DNA of 35,023 nucleotides from an uncultured Bacteroidales bacterium (GCA_947367375.1 CANBDZ010000013.1:1-35023), one strand, 5' to 3'; shown: positions 9,467 to 20,298, counted from the first letter of the stretch. Notes: generated by a model from the sequence alone, not told the origin. A program made the numbers and translations.

Positions 9467-10227
9467 TGAAGAGAGCATTGACATTCATAGCTGCATTGGC
9501 CTTTGCAGTAGCAGCCTTTGCAATACCGTCCAGACCTTCTCCTGCAAGATTGGTAAACGACTTGGCAGGCACATTCACTTCCAGACAGGCAGAAGAGCTT
9601 GAAAGAGTGCTTGTCGCCTTTGATGATTCCACCTCCAATCAGATTGCAGTGGTCACAGTCAAGGACCTGGAAGGATATGAACCGGCAGAATATGCCACAA
9701 GGATAGGACTTGAGTGGGGCGTTGGCTCCGAAAAGTTCGACAACGGCATTGTGATTCTGGTAAAACCAAAGGACAACACTGCCGGAAAGGTCTTCATCGC
9801 AATCGGATACGGACTTGAGGGAGCTATCCCAGACGCCTATGCAAAGAGGATAATCAATGAGGTGATGATCCCTCACTTCAGGAATGACGACTATTATGGA
9901 GGTGTTTCAGAGGCCTGCAAGGTCCTGATGAGGCTTGCCAGTGGTGAGATTTCCGAATTACGAGAAGACGAGTTCGATGCAGATGATGCTGGAGCCATAG
10001 CTGGAGCAGTAGTGACCTTGATCATACTCATCTTTGTCTTTGTACTGATTACTCAGAACGGAGGAGACAACACAGGCTCAGGCAGCCACAGAGGTGGCAG
10101 AACCATATATACCGGTCCTATAATAACCAGCGGACGCATTTACGGCGGAGGCAGCTCATTCGGAGGAGGTTTCGGAGGATTTGGCGGAGGTTCATTCGGC
10201 GGAGGCGGTGCCGGCGGAAGCTGGTAA
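9463..10227 (+). CDS. TPM-domain membrane protein, YgcG-like, Gly-rich tail
   Basis: 254 aa; signal peptide, VNDLAGTFTSRQAEELERVLVAFDDSTSNQIAVVTV…, TM helix, GGGSSFGGGFGGFGGGSFGGGGAGGSW C-terminus. 4-bp overlap with the upstream gene. Confidence 0.92.
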   Translation: MMKRALTFIAALAFAVAAFAIPSRPSPARLVNDLAGTFTSRQAEELERVLVAFDDSTSNQIAVVTVKDLEGYEPAEYATRIGLEWGVGSEKFDNGIVILVKPKDNTAGKVFIAIGYGLEGAIPDAYAKRIINEVMIPHFRNDDYYGGVSEACKVLMRLASGEISELREDEFDADDAGAIAGAVVTLIILIFVFVLITQNGGDNTGSGSHRGGRTIYTGPIITSGRIYGGGSSFGGGFGGFGGGSFGGGGAGGSW

Positions 10228-10248
10228 ACTCCTCAGCCGAGATATAAT

Positions 10249-10857
10249 CTATCTCAGGTCTGTAACGATCCAGGTCTTATCGAAGCGGATTGACGGGCGG
10301 AAGGCTGTAATGTCTTTCTGAGGGAAGGCTGTCATTTTGCTGACAGTTATGTTCCATACATTGCCGTCAGACATAGTAAATGTTCCTGAACTGAGGTTTC
10401 CTTCTGTAGAGAAAGTGACTTCCGCTGAAGTAATTTCTCCCTTTGTTTTCGGTTTCATGGTATACTTCCTGCCGCTGACAGACTTCACGTCGAAGAATTC
10501 GTCCAGGCGCGAAAGAAGAAGCGCCGGGTTTGTCATATATCCGTCAGGGCCTTCTGACACAGGCTCGATTATGACTTCCTTGGATGTCTGATCCACGATC
10601 CATACAGACTCTCCGTCGCAATAGATGTCGTAACCACCTCCCATAATGCGATAAGCTTCGCCCTGTACCTGAAGTTCAGCCTTACCCTTCACCTCAGGGC
10701 CTCCGTTTCCAACAGAGTAGTCTGCTTCCAACGCAACAAGGTTAGCCGAAAAAGTGTCATAGAGGCGGGTAAGCATAGCCGGCTCTTGAGCAAGAAGTCT
10801 TCCTGACACAAAGGACAGGAAGACTACCATGATATATTTGAATACATTTTTCATCAT
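10249..10857 (-). CDS. lolA: LolA-like outer-membrane lipoprotein carrier
   Basis: 202 aa; signal peptide; LDTFSAN…KGKAELQVQGEAYRIMGGGYDIYCDGESVWIVDQTSKEVIIEP; located after ftsK. Confidence 0.85.
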   Translation of the reverse strand: MMKNVFKYIMVVFLSFVSGRLLAQEPAMLTRLYDTFSANLVALEADYSVGNGGPEVKGKAELQVQGEAYRIMGGGYDIYCDGESVWIVDQTSKEVIIEPVSEGPDGYMTNPALLLSRLDEFFDVKSVSGRKYTMKPKTKGEITSAEVTFSTEGNLSSGTFTMSDGNVWNITVSKMTAFPQKDITAFRPSIRFDKTWIVTDLR

Positions 10858-13358
10858 TATCGTACGAAGTGCGACAGAACCTCATCGAGTTCTTCGAGCG
10901 AGGCTACGAGAACCTGTCTTGGTTTCGAACCTTCCTGAGGTCCTACAATGCCGGCACCCTCAAGCTGGTCCATTACGCGTCCTGCTCTTGCATATCCCAT
11001 ACCAAGACGTCTCTGAAGATCTGAAGTTGATCCCTTCTGCGATGTAACCACCATACGGGCCGCATCTTCAAACATAGGGTCTATGTTGTTCATATCGATA
11101 GATCCGCCGCTGGTTTCACCATCCTGCGATTCCGGTACAGGGAGGTAATATGGAGTGTTGTAGCACTGCTTGTAACCGCTCTGCTTTCCGATGAAGTCGG
11201 TGATCTTGTTGATCTCTGCCATACTCACGAGAGCGCACTGCACTCGTTCCATTTCCACTCCGGAATAATAGAGCATATCTCCACGTCCTATGAGGTTCTC
11301 AGCGCCGTTCGAGTCAAGGATAGTAGCCGAATCCACACGAGAAACCACTCTGAAGGCAATTCTTGTAGGGAAGTTTGTCTTGATGAGACCTGTGATGACG
11401 TTTACAGATGGACGCTGGGTTGCGATGATCACGTGGATACCAGCAGCTCTACCCTTCTGAGCAAGGCGGACAATGGAAGCCTCAATGTTCTTCGCTGCCT
11501 TTCTTGCCTCCGGACCGGCTCCTCCCGCCATTGTAAGGTCGGCGTACTCATCGATAACAACTACAAGATAAGGAAGATACTTGTGTCCGTCAGTAGGAAG
11601 GAGATGGCGGTCTCTGTACTTTTCATTATAGAGGGTAAGCTTGTTCACTCCAGCAAGAGCGAGGAGTTTGTATCTCTCATCCATCTCTATACAAAGCGAG
11701 TTCAACACTTCTTCGGCGTGCTTTGCATCCTTTACGATAGCGTGTTCACGCTCATCCTCCTCGCTTGCTGCCATTGGAAGCACAGCAAGATAATGTTTAA
11801 GAAGAGAATTATACGAAGTGAACTCCACCATCTTAGGGTCAATGAAGACAAACTTCAGTTCAGACGGATGCTTAGCATAGAGGAGCGAAGCAATGATCAC
11901 GTTCAAGCCGACTGACTTACCCTGCTGGGTAGCACCGGCAACCAGGAGGTGCGGTGCAGAAGCCAAGTCGAAAGTCTTCACCTTCTTGGTGATGGTGTAA
12001 CCGATAGCAATCGGGAGTTCATATTTGGTCTGAGTAAAGGCCTCATTTCCAAGGGTCTTCTTCAAAGGTACTATAGAAGGTTCTCTGTTTGCCACCTCGA
12101 TACCTACGCAATCAGGAAGGACCACAACACGTACACCCTTGGCTCCCAAAGACATACCGATCTCTCTGTGCAGCATCTCGATAGAAGACACCTTGACACC
12201 CGGTGCAGGCACAACCTTGTAGAGAGTGACTGTAGGTCCGACTACAGCAGACACGTGCTGGACATCAATCTTATAATTGAGAAGAGTCGCTCTGATTCGG
12301 TTGTTGTTTATCTCAAGCTCCTCCTGAGAAACCGAATGCTGGCCATCCGAATAGTCGTCAAGAAGTTCGAGCGAAGGGAACTCATAACGTTCCAGGTCCG
12401 CTCTGTTGTCGATTCTTGGAAGTGGCTCCTGTACAGGTGCATCCGGATCGTAGTTGATGACCACATCCATAGCAGGAGTTTCAGGTTCCTCTACTGGAAT
12501 TTCAGGATTTTCAACCACTATTTCTTCTGTGACCTCATCTGCAAACGGCAGAGGATCAAGTTCGAATTCCACTTCCGACTGATCGAATTCAGAAATCTGC
12601 TCCGGCTCTTCTTCCAAGACAGGAATCTCTGCTTCTGTCTCTGTCTCAACAGGAGTCTCAGTCTCCCCTTCAGCAAGATTCTCGGCAGGAGTTACAGCCT
12701 CCTCCTCTTCAGCTTTCTCCTTCTTCTCCATTCCTGCAACTGCAAACCAATGAGCGAATCTCTTGCTTGAGAGTACAAGCCAGATAATCACCAGCACACA
12801 GATCACCAGACCGGTTACGATCCCGCCGAAAAGATTTTCCATCCAAAGAACCACTGCATGACCCGAATAACCTCCGAGACCTCCGCCAAAAAGATTTCCG
12901 AGGGCGAAAAGGTCAGAAATATATGCAAGAATCAGCGAGCTTATAAAAGCGCCACTGACACATATCATAGAGATTCTGAACAGGCCTATGCTTCTGTTCC
13001 AGAAAAAGAGTCGATATGCTATCGCACCGAGAAGGAACACAAATGCGAACGAACCGAGTCCGAGGAAATTGCGTACAAGGAAACTTCCCCACTTGTAACC
13101 CAGTTTACCTCCCGCATTGGACACATCAACATCCTGGGACATCATATTCTGCTGATATTCCAGACTCTGATCAGCCTGCCATGTAAAAAGATATGAGGCT
13201 GTTCCTATCAAGGTAATGATGGCAAATATACAGAACATCACTCCTGCTGCCTTGTAGATCAGAGACTTTACATCAGGATCAATTTCAGACAAGAACGAGA
13301 AGCGTGGCTGCTTCTCTTTCTTGCTGTCTTTCTTCTTTGTCTTATTGCTTGCAGCCAT
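10857..13358 (-). CDS. ftsK: DNA translocase FtsK/SpoIIIE
   Basis: 833 aa; 4-TM N-terminus, acidic linker, Walker A VAGATQQGKSVGLNV, VIDEYADL, IIATQRPSVNVITG, C-terminal gamma-like domain. Confidence 0.96.
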   Translation of the reverse strand: MAASNKTKKKDSKKEKQPRFSFLSEIDPDVKSLIYKAAGVMFCIFAIITLIGTASYLFTWQADQSLEYQQNMMSQDVDVSNAGGKLGYKWGSFLVRNFLGLGSFAFVFLLGAIAYRLFFWNRSIGLFRISMICVSGAFISSLILAYISDLFALGNLFGGGLGGYSGHAVVLWMENLFGGIVTGLVICVLVIIWLVLSSKRFAHWFAVAGMEKKEKAEEEEAVTPAENLAEGETETPVETETEAEIPVLEEEPEQISEFDQSEVEFELDPLPFADEVTEEIVVENPEIPVEEPETPAMDVVINYDPDAPVQEPLPRIDNRADLERYEFPSLELLDDYSDGQHSVSQEELEINNNRIRATLLNYKIDVQHVSAVVGPTVTLYKVVPAPGVKVSSIEMLHREIGMSLGAKGVRVVVLPDCVGIEVANREPSIVPLKKTLGNEAFTQTKYELPIAIGYTITKKVKTFDLASAPHLLVAGATQQGKSVGLNVIIASLLYAKHPSELKFVFIDPKMVEFTSYNSLLKHYLAVLPMAASEEDEREHAIVKDAKHAEEVLNSLCIEMDERYKLLALAGVNKLTLYNEKYRDRHLLPTDGHKYLPYLVVVIDEYADLTMAGGAGPEARKAAKNIEASIVRLAQKGRAAGIHVIIATQRPSVNVITGLIKTNFPTRIAFRVVSRVDSATILDSNGAENLIGRGDMLYYSGVEMERVQCALVSMAEINKITDFIGKQSGYKQCYNTPYYLPVPESQDGETSGGSIDMNNIDPMFEDAARMVVTSQKGSTSDLQRRLGMGYARAGRVMDQLEGAGIVGPQEGSKPRQVLVASLEELDEVLSHFVR

Positions 13359-13378
13359 ATTTGTGACTGTTATATTGT

Positions 13379-14059
13379 TTACTTATTGTTATGCTGCTTC
13401 TTGTTCTTGCCGTTCTTGTGTCGCTGCTGGTTCTTGCCGTTCTTCTGCTGCGCACCTGGTCTTGAAAAATTCGCTCCGGATTCTACCTTGGAAAGCTGTA
13501 TTCCCTCTGGAACCTTGACTCTTCCGTCTGAAAGCTTCTCTATATCCTGGAAGATAGTCTCATCAGCGACAGTGTCCTTGTTCCAGATAAGGTACTGCTG
13601 TCTCATGTAGATGGCCAGCGAACGTATCATCGACGTCTTTACCTCACCGTCCTCGTGCTCAGCAATCAGATCTATCATGCTTTCGATATTCCTTCCATAG
13701 TGAGTAGCCTTAATAGGCTTGCCTTTGTAAGGAATCGGCTTCGGAGGCTGCTGCATCGTCTCAATCTCAGGCTTTGGATAAGGCGCATCCACATCGAGGT
13801 CAAAACCTGCAATGACATAAAGATGATCCCACAAAGTCTGCTCAAAGTTCTCCTGAAGATGAACGTCCGGATTCAGGATCTCCATCACATTTATGATAGC
13901 CTTAGCCTGCTCGTTTCGCTTGTTCCTGTCCTCGATGGTCTTGAGGTAATCAACCATCTTCTGCACATTTCTTCCGTACTCCGGAATGCACAGACGCACC
14001 CTCTCGGTGTTATACAGAAGCTTGCAGGTGTCTATATTCGTATTCTCCATAAATTTCAA
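13379..14059 (-). CDS. DUF4290 family protein with low-complexity basic tail
   Basis: 226 aa; LYNTERVRLCIPEYGRNVQKMVDYLKTIEDRNKRNEQAKAIINVMEILNP; C-terminal NGKNQQRHKNGKNKKQHNNK. Confidence 0.85.
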   Translation of the reverse strand: MKFMENTNIDTCKLLYNTERVRLCIPEYGRNVQKMVDYLKTIEDRNKRNEQAKAIINVMEILNPDVHLQENFEQTLWDHLYVIAGFDLDVDAPYPKPEIETMQQPPKPIPYKGKPIKATHYGRNIESMIDLIAEHEDGEVKTSMIRSLAIYMRQQYLIWNKDTVADETIFQDIEKLSDGRVKVPEGIQLSKVESGANFSRPGAQQKNGKNQQRHKNGKNKKQHNNK

Positions 14060-14104
14060 ATGCTTACAATCTGCAAATATATGAAAAAATGAACTGTTTT
14101 ACAA

Positions 14105-17100
14105 TTATACAACCGTGATGATTTTGTCATCATTCACATACCAAAGCATAGCCGAGACATCTGTGTAACCCATACTTCTCCACAGATCCGCATAGATCTT
14201 AAGTTTAGTCTCGTATGAGCTGTAATGCTCTCCGAACTTATAGTCAACAATAACCACTGATCCGTTTTCTGCAATCATTACCCTGTCCGGCCTGTACATT
14301 TTTCCTTTGGTGTCTATCAAAGTCGTCTCATTCATCACCTTTGCCCCCTCTGCGGCAAACCATTGCGGCTTTGATGCTATCCTTTCATTCAAAAGAGCAA
14401 GAATCTCTCCCCTCTGCGGAAGATCCACATCTCCGGAGTTCACAGCGGCATCGACAGCATCTTCAAGTTCGGACACATCAGTCAGTCTCGACAATATGTC
14501 GTGAAGGACGATACCCTTAAGACGCGGAGAAGCCTCTATGCCCGCCTTGTCTTCTGCGAAGAAGTCAAGTGAATCGGCTGAGAACTTCAAACGGCTGAGC
14601 TCCCTGACATCAACCATATCTCCGTCCTCTTGATCCATTACCGGAACAACAGGATTCAACGGCACAGAAGGGAACTCGTTTCCTCCTCTCTGCACGAAGG
14701 CCTCCATCTCATCAGACTCACGCTTCATCTTAGTGAAGTCATAGCCGGATCCGAAGTGGAAGTTCAGAATGTCCTTACCTTCATCCTCTTCATTCTTGTC
14801 TACAATAAGCTCTATTCCATCAAGAATCTCTGACGAAGACACAAACCAGTAGATGAGTTCAGCAAAATTCTTGAAATCATATGTACCTGATTCTATGTTC
14901 TCCCTTCTGGTCTTTCCCGGTGCATTGGCAATAATGTGCATACCTTTCTCTGCTCTGGTAAGTGCCACATAGAGGATGTTCATATTATCCACCAGCTGAA
15001 GGAAGCTCTCTCGTGTGTAATGTCTGCTGAAATGGGTCAAGCAGCTCGCCTCTGAAAGCATCACGTCATATGTGCCTTCAGCGACACCCTCGAGTTGCGT
15101 ACCCTCAAGCTGCGGCGCACACCACATCTTTCCGCTTTTGTAGAATCCTATCTTTTCCGCATATGGAAGTATTACGTATGGGAAGGCAAGACCTTTGGAC
15201 TTGTGCACTGTCATAACCCTCACCGCGTCACCGGAAGATGGAGAACTGATGGACGGATCCTTCTCTTCCCAATACTTCAGGTAGTTGTGCAGGCTGTTGT
15301 CATGGGTGCTCACGTAGTCCTGAATCGCATCCATATATGACTGGATATGAGGGATTTCGCTCTTCCATCCGTCACCAGTCTTAAGCTTCAGTTCACGAAG
15401 GAAGTACTCAGCCAAGTCAATGAGCGAACGGTATGAGGACGGTGCATCTATGTCGAGCTGCTCAGCCAGGTAACCGTTCACCATGTCTGCAGGATTGTCT
15501 ACATAAGACATCAGGGACATAAGTCTTCTTACGGTAGCTGACTTCTTCACCTTCAGAGACTCGTCAGTTATGACAGCTATGTTTTCTTCAAGCAGGAAGG
15601 CTGCGATCTTCTCACCTTCTACATTGCCTCTCACAAGGATAGCTATGTCGCCCAGACGTGCTCCGCTTGATGTCAGTTCCCTTATTGTTTCGAGGATCTT
15701 GTCCCTCTGGAAACCATTGTCTCCCTTTCCCTTTTCCGGAGCCGGGACAAAGGTAACCTTCACACTGCCGCCTTCCTTATGCTTCGGAGCCACCTTCTGC
15801 ATCACATCCGCATAGATCTCCGCAACAGGGCCGCGTTCCTTCTCGCTCTCAGGATCCGCCAGACTGTCCATTACTGCCTCGACAGTCTCTTCAGAGATGT
15901 CCTGCCTGTCCAGAACACGAGCCAAAGTCCAGAAGAGTACATTATTGAACTTGATGACATCAGCAAGACTGCGCCAGTTAGTCTCAAGAGTATTGTCCTC
16001 CACCTTGTCAAAATGTCCCCTGATCTCGTTGTTCAGAAGATTCCAATCGGAGCCGCGCCATCTGTAGATGCTCTGCTTCACATCTCCCACAATGAGGTTG
16101 CGGCCTCCCTTGGAGTGGCTTTCCTTCAACAGCGGCAGGAAGTTATCGTACTGCACACGAGAGGTGTCCTGGAACTCGTCCAGGAGGAAATGATCGAACC
16201 TCACACCCGTCTTCTCATATATGAACGGAGCATCAGAACCGTTGATTATGTCACGAAGGATTTCATTTGAGTCATCAAGACACATTATGTTCTTCTCCTT
16301 CATTATCTCCTTGAACATCTGCTCAAGCTCGCCTGCCAATCCCAATCCATACAGCTGGGAGTCAAGGATGCAGGCAGTGTTGTAGTCCATAAGATTCTCC
16401 GCCTTGAAGAATTCTTCAACGACAGAAACATATGGGGATATATTTGAAGCTATCAGATCCAATTGTGACTTGAATCTCTTCTTCTGTTCTCCTGTAAACC
16501 ATTTGGATGAGTCCGCAAGCTTGTTCATGAAGGATGTGCCAGGCAGCTCTACGGACTCGCCTTTCTGCATCTTTGAAAACACAGCAAAATGTCCGAAGAA
16601 GGTCCTCTTGTCGGCCTTCACCTCAAGACCGTACTTTCCAAGTTCCGAAAGGACAGCCTCCGAGGCTTCAACAAGTCGGTCAAAGCCTTCTGCAATGATT
16701 TTTCTGCTTGCAGTCCTCACCTTTTTCAGATCCTCCTTGTCACGAGTGTCCGCTTTCAGTCCAGCCTCCTTTACGGCATCCTTCCTCTGACGGCTTCCCA
16801 ACCTCTTTGCTATGTCCATGAGACTTGCATCGACGCGGTACTTTCCACCTCTTTCTATCTGATCCAGAAGGTTCTCTGTCAGCCAGCCTCTCAGTTCCTT
16901 CTTTTCTTCCGTCAACGAATCCAGAAGGCGGTCTACGCTCTCCTCCACAACAGAATCTCTATCCAGTTCTACCTGATAAGAAGCGAACTGTCCTATCTCA
17001 TGAGCAAATGCCTTGAGAGTCTGCTGGAAGAACTTGTCGATAGTGCTGATGGCAAATGCACTGTAGTCGTGCAGGATGTCACTCATGACACGGGCTGACT

Positions 17101-17362
17101 TCCTCTGCAGGTCCTCCTTTGTCGGCAGCACCGAAGGCACAAAGTCATTCAGATAATCTGACTCGTGAGGTTTTGTAGCCATAATGTAGAGTTCCTTGAG
17201 TATGCGGCTCTTCATCTCATCCGTGGCCTTGTTTGTAAAGGTCACAGCCAAGATATGCCTGTAGGCATCACGATCCCTGCTTTCAAGAAGCAATCCTATA
17301 TATTTCTTTGCCAGCGTGTAGGTCTTTCCTGATCCCGCTGACGCCTTCATCAATTCCACCAT
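14105..17362 (-). CDS. addA: AddA-type UvrD-like helicase/exonuclease
   Basis: 1085 aa; MKASAGSGKTYTLAKKY, LAVTFTNKATDEMKSRI, LLDEFQDTSRVQYDNFLPLL, VGDVKQSIYRWRGSDW, MTVHKSKGLAFPYVI; C-terminal PD-(D/E)XK motif YRPDRVMIAENGSVVIVDYKFG. Confidence 0.9.
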   Translation of the reverse strand: MVELMKASAGSGKTYTLAKKYIGLLLESRDRDAYRHILAVTFTNKATDEMKSRILKELYIMATKPHESDYLNDFVPSVLPTKEDLQRKSARVMSDILHDYSAFAISTIDKFFQQTLKAFAHEIGQFASYQVELDRDSVVEESVDRLLDSLTEEKKELRGWLTENLLDQIERGGKYRVDASLMDIAKRLGSRQRKDAVKEAGLKADTRDKEDLKKVRTASRKIIAEGFDRLVEASEAVLSELGKYGLEVKADKRTFFGHFAVFSKMQKGESVELPGTSFMNKLADSSKWFTGEQKKRFKSQLDLIASNISPYVSVVEEFFKAENLMDYNTACILDSQLYGLGLAGELEQMFKEIMKEKNIMCLDDSNEILRDIINGSDAPFIYEKTGVRFDHFLLDEFQDTSRVQYDNFLPLLKESHSKGGRNLIVGDVKQSIYRWRGSDWNLLNNEIRGHFDKVEDNTLETNWRSLADVIKFNNVLFWTLARVLDRQDISEETVEAVMDSLADPESEKERGPVAEIYADVMQKVAPKHKEGGSVKVTFVPAPEKGKGDNGFQRDKILETIRELTSSGARLGDIAILVRGNVEGEKIAAFLLEENIAVITDESLKVKKSATVRRLMSLMSYVDNPADMVNGYLAEQLDIDAPSSYRSLIDLAEYFLRELKLKTGDGWKSEIPHIQSYMDAIQDYVSTHDNSLHNYLKYWEEKDPSISSPSSGDAVRVMTVHKSKGLAFPYVILPYAEKIGFYKSGKMWCAPQLEGTQLEGVAEGTYDVMLSEASCLTHFSRHYTRESFLQLVDNMNILYVALTRAEKGMHIIANAPGKTRRENIESGTYDFKNFAELIYWFVSSSEILDGIELIVDKNEEDEGKDILNFHFGSGYDFTKMKRESDEMEAFVQRGGNEFPSVPLNPVVPVMDQEDGDMVDVRELSRLKFSADSLDFFAEDKAGIEASPRLKGIVLHDILSRLTDVSELEDAVDAAVNSGDVDLPQRGEILALLNERIASKPQWFAAEGAKVMNETTLIDTKGKMYRPDRVMIAENGSVVIVDYKFGEHYSSYETKLKIYADLWRSMGYTDVSAMLWYVNDDKIITVV

Positions 17363-17367
17363 AACCT

Positions 17368-20298
17368 TTAATCGTTAGAAGTCCTTCCACAGATGACCTT
17401 GAAGTCACAGTACTCACAATTCTTTTCAACTGATGTGCGCGAGAATGGTACAGCAGGATCAAGCATCTCGGCAAACAGCTGTTCCAGACCTTCCTTCATC
17501 ATCTCATAAAAGCTCTCGTTCAGAGCATCGTTCCTCACACTTTCCTTGAAAAGGAGCGAGGTCTCGTACACCGAATTCAAGACCGAACGTCCTGCATAGC
17601 TCTGTCCCGATGCATTGCGTCCCGTACGGACAAGAAGGTCATATATGAAAAACTGCAGGGCAATCTTAGGACGGGAAGACGGGTCAGTGTCGTGACTGAA
17701 TATCTTCTTCACCAGAGCCTCTGCCCTGACCTGGTCAGCCGGAATGTCTCTGTCCTCAGGGAGCACCTTTCCGGTCTTGTAATCCACAACCCTGACATTG
17801 TCAGGACCATACGAGTCCAGACGGTCTATGAAGCCCTTGAGTTTCAGCCCGGCAAAAGATCCTGAAAATTCCTGTTCGAGGCCGAGGATCTCAAAGGACT
17901 CTTTCCTCATTTCCTCGAGATGTTCCAGATCCCTCTTCAGAGTGTTCATGACACATCGCACTATCACATCCAGCACAACGATGTTCCTGCCCTCCAGCTC
18001 CACGGAATGGAGATGGTACAGCATAAGCTCCCTCACTTTCTTCCTTATGTCATCCTCTCTTCCGAGCCACTCCTTGATGTAGTCTGTTGTCACACGCATC
18101 ATCACAGGTTCCGGACACTTGGAAGCCTCCATAGGGCCATCAGGGGCCATGAAGTCCGGATTTGAGTACAGAGCCCACATCGTGTCATGGAACACTGTAC
18201 CGAACATTGCGTTGTCCAGACTTTCCACCACCTCGTCTTCCGGACGCAGTCTCTTCACCTTCTCATACCAGAACTTGGCAGGACAGGATATATAAGACTG
18301 CAATGCACTGGCAGACAGACTGATAGAGCGAATTGCATCTATATCCTCCTGAGTCTTCTCTATCTCCGGAAGAGCCTCCACAACAGCAGAATCAGACTTT
18401 ACGACGTACCTGTTTACAGGGACCTGGAAATCATACTCCAGCTGCTTTATGTAACGGCTTTCCTCACCGGAACGCATGCCTTCACTTCTTGAATCATAGA
18501 AGATCCACACATTCTCCGCCCTGGAGATCATACGATAGAAATAGTAGGCCCAGATAGCATCCTGATGCTCGTACGTCGGAAGTCCGAACACGTGTCTCAG
18601 GAACGGAGGAATGAAGGACGAGCTGACACTCTTTCTCGGAAAGACACCTTCATTTGCCGACATCAGGATGACATTCCTGAAATCTAGCGCACGAGTCTCG
18701 AGAGGTCCCATAATCTGAAGTCCCTTGAGAGATTCTCCCTTGAACGGAACTGTAATGCCTGCAAGCAGGTTGTTCAACAGACGCACAAAGGTCATAGGGA
18801 GAAGGGGCTTGTCTATACGCTTCAGCAGAGTGACTGTCCTGTAATAGGCACGGGCAAACTCCACTTCTACAGCAAACTCCGGATCACAGGCCGCCTTGGA
18901 AGCTGCAGCATTTATCAGCGCCGTAAGATAGTCCGCAAAGGTGCGGATCTGATCACAGTCAGCCACCTTGGGCTGCTGGACCGCCACCTTGAAAAGCATG
19001 TCCATCAGCGGAGACCCGTTCAAGTCCTCCACAGGTATATAATATTTTGCATCCTTCTTTACTCTGGCTGCGATCTCGACATCCTCCTCTGAAGCAATCC
19101 TCCTGAAGAACGCACTTGAGAACAGAGACCACACCTGCCTGTGATAGAAATACCACTTCCCTTTCTTCTGCATAGTGTGCATCTGTGCCGCCACCACCTC
19201 CGACATAAATGTGTACAACTCACTGGATGTCATAGGGTAACCCATAGTCACATTGATCGCCTCCACATCCTCTGGAATGGTGTTCAGAAGAGACATAAGC
19301 AGAGTCTCATCCGGAAGCACGACAGCGCAGTCATCCGGCTTTCCCGGCAGTCTTGACAGGAGCTCCGGCACACATTTGACCTGGCCGACAGCAGAAGGCA
19401 CACTCACTACATTGACAACAGGCTGAGGTAACCCTTCCTGATCAAACATGAAGGCCTGACCGAACTCAGCCACATTCTTGTCCATGAAGAATGAAGACTT
19501 GTTTCTCTCAGCCTTTATCATTTCCGACGAATAGTCCCAGCAGAACTCAGCCCTTCCCTCTTTCTGAAGCCTCCTCATCACAGCCTTCTCACATTCGTTA
19601 GGAGCATTCAGTCCCACAAAGACAAACAGACCGGGCATGAGATCTTCTGCAGACCCGGCCTTCACCTTCTGAGCCAAAGACCTGTAGACCATACCCTCAT
19701 AGGCCATACCCTTGCTTGTCAGATGAGAGTTGAACTCATCATAAAGCGGGCAGAGCATGTTCCATATCTGGAAAAACCTTTTCTTTACGTCAGGCTTGTC
19801 CGAGCCTATGTCTGCGGTAAGCACTCCAGAGCCTCTCTCAAAATGATCGACAAGTGCCTCTATCGCCTCCCTCTGGGCAGGCTCGAGATAAGAGAAATCA
19901 TCCTGAATGCTCTTATACTCAGCGACATTTGCAAACAGCCCCTTAGGATCCGCAAGATACTTGTCGACATCATTGAAGTCTGCAAGGATTATGTCACCCC
20001 AGAATATGAAATCATCAAGCGACTCCGCATTCGGATGCAGCTTGGAATAGCATTCGTGAAGTTCAATAAGCAGAGTAACCCTGTCCGAAACCTCCATAGA
20101 GGCATATTTCGAGAACATATCGCTCATCGTCATCATCTTCGGAGCAACGACCGGAGCTATCCCGTCAGCCGCTACCGCTTCGACCAGATACTTCTGGAAG
20201 AACACAAGCGAACGCCTGTTAGGAAAAACAAAACAACGCTCGGAAATCCCTCCTGCCTTATAATAATGTTCAGCTACCTGCTTTAAAAAAGGTGTCAT
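17368..20298 (-). CDS. addB: AddB-type nuclease/inactivated helicase with Fe-S-like Cys motif
   Basis: 976 aa; ends 5 bp upstream of addA; GFIDRLDSYGPDNVRVVDYKTGK nuclease motif, YISCPAKFWYE plus CEYCDFKVICGR cysteines. Confidence 0.87.
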   Translation of the reverse strand: MTPFLKQVAEHYYKAGGISERCFVFPNRRSLVFFQKYLVEAVAADGIAPVVAPKMMTMSDMFSKYASMEVSDRVTLLIELHECYSKLHPNAESLDDFIFWGDIILADFNDVDKYLADPKGLFANVAEYKSIQDDFSYLEPAQREAIEALVDHFERGSGVLTADIGSDKPDVKKRFFQIWNMLCPLYDEFNSHLTSKGMAYEGMVYRSLAQKVKAGSAEDLMPGLFVFVGLNAPNECEKAVMRRLQKEGRAEFCWDYSSEMIKAERNKSSFFMDKNVAEFGQAFMFDQEGLPQPVVNVVSVPSAVGQVKCVPELLSRLPGKPDDCAVVLPDETLLMSLLNTIPEDVEAINVTMGYPMTSSELYTFMSEVVAAQMHTMQKKGKWYFYHRQVWSLFSSAFFRRIASEEDVEIAARVKKDAKYYIPVEDLNGSPLMDMLFKVAVQQPKVADCDQIRTFADYLTALINAAASKAACDPEFAVEVEFARAYYRTVTLLKRIDKPLLPMTFVRLLNNLLAGITVPFKGESLKGLQIMGPLETRALDFRNVILMSANEGVFPRKSVSSSFIPPFLRHVFGLPTYEHQDAIWAYYFYRMISRAENVWIFYDSRSEGMRSGEESRYIKQLEYDFQVPVNRYVVKSDSAVVEALPEIEKTQEDIDAIRSISLSASALQSYISCPAKFWYEKVKRLRPEDEVVESLDNAMFGTVFHDTMWALYSNPDFMAPDGPMEASKCPEPVMMRVTTDYIKEWLGREDDIRKKVRELMLYHLHSVELEGRNIVVLDVIVRCVMNTLKRDLEHLEEMRKESFEILGLEQEFSGSFAGLKLKGFIDRLDSYGPDNVRVVDYKTGKVLPEDRDIPADQVRAEALVKKIFSHDTDPSSRPKIALQFFIYDLLVRTGRNASGQSYAGRSVLNSVYETSLLFKESVRNDALNESFYEMMKEGLEQLFAEMLDPAVPFSRTSVEKNCEYCDFKVICGRTSND

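Noticed and set aside
10239-10255. GAGATA-TAATC-TATCTC hairpin between the TPM gene and lolA as a terminator
   Set aside because: Short AT-rich stem with no T-tract; too weak to call.
11949-12770. 273 aa + strand ORF antisense to ftsK
   Set aside because: Arg/Leu/Ser/His-rich antisense frame over a clear FtsK gene; no start context or motif.
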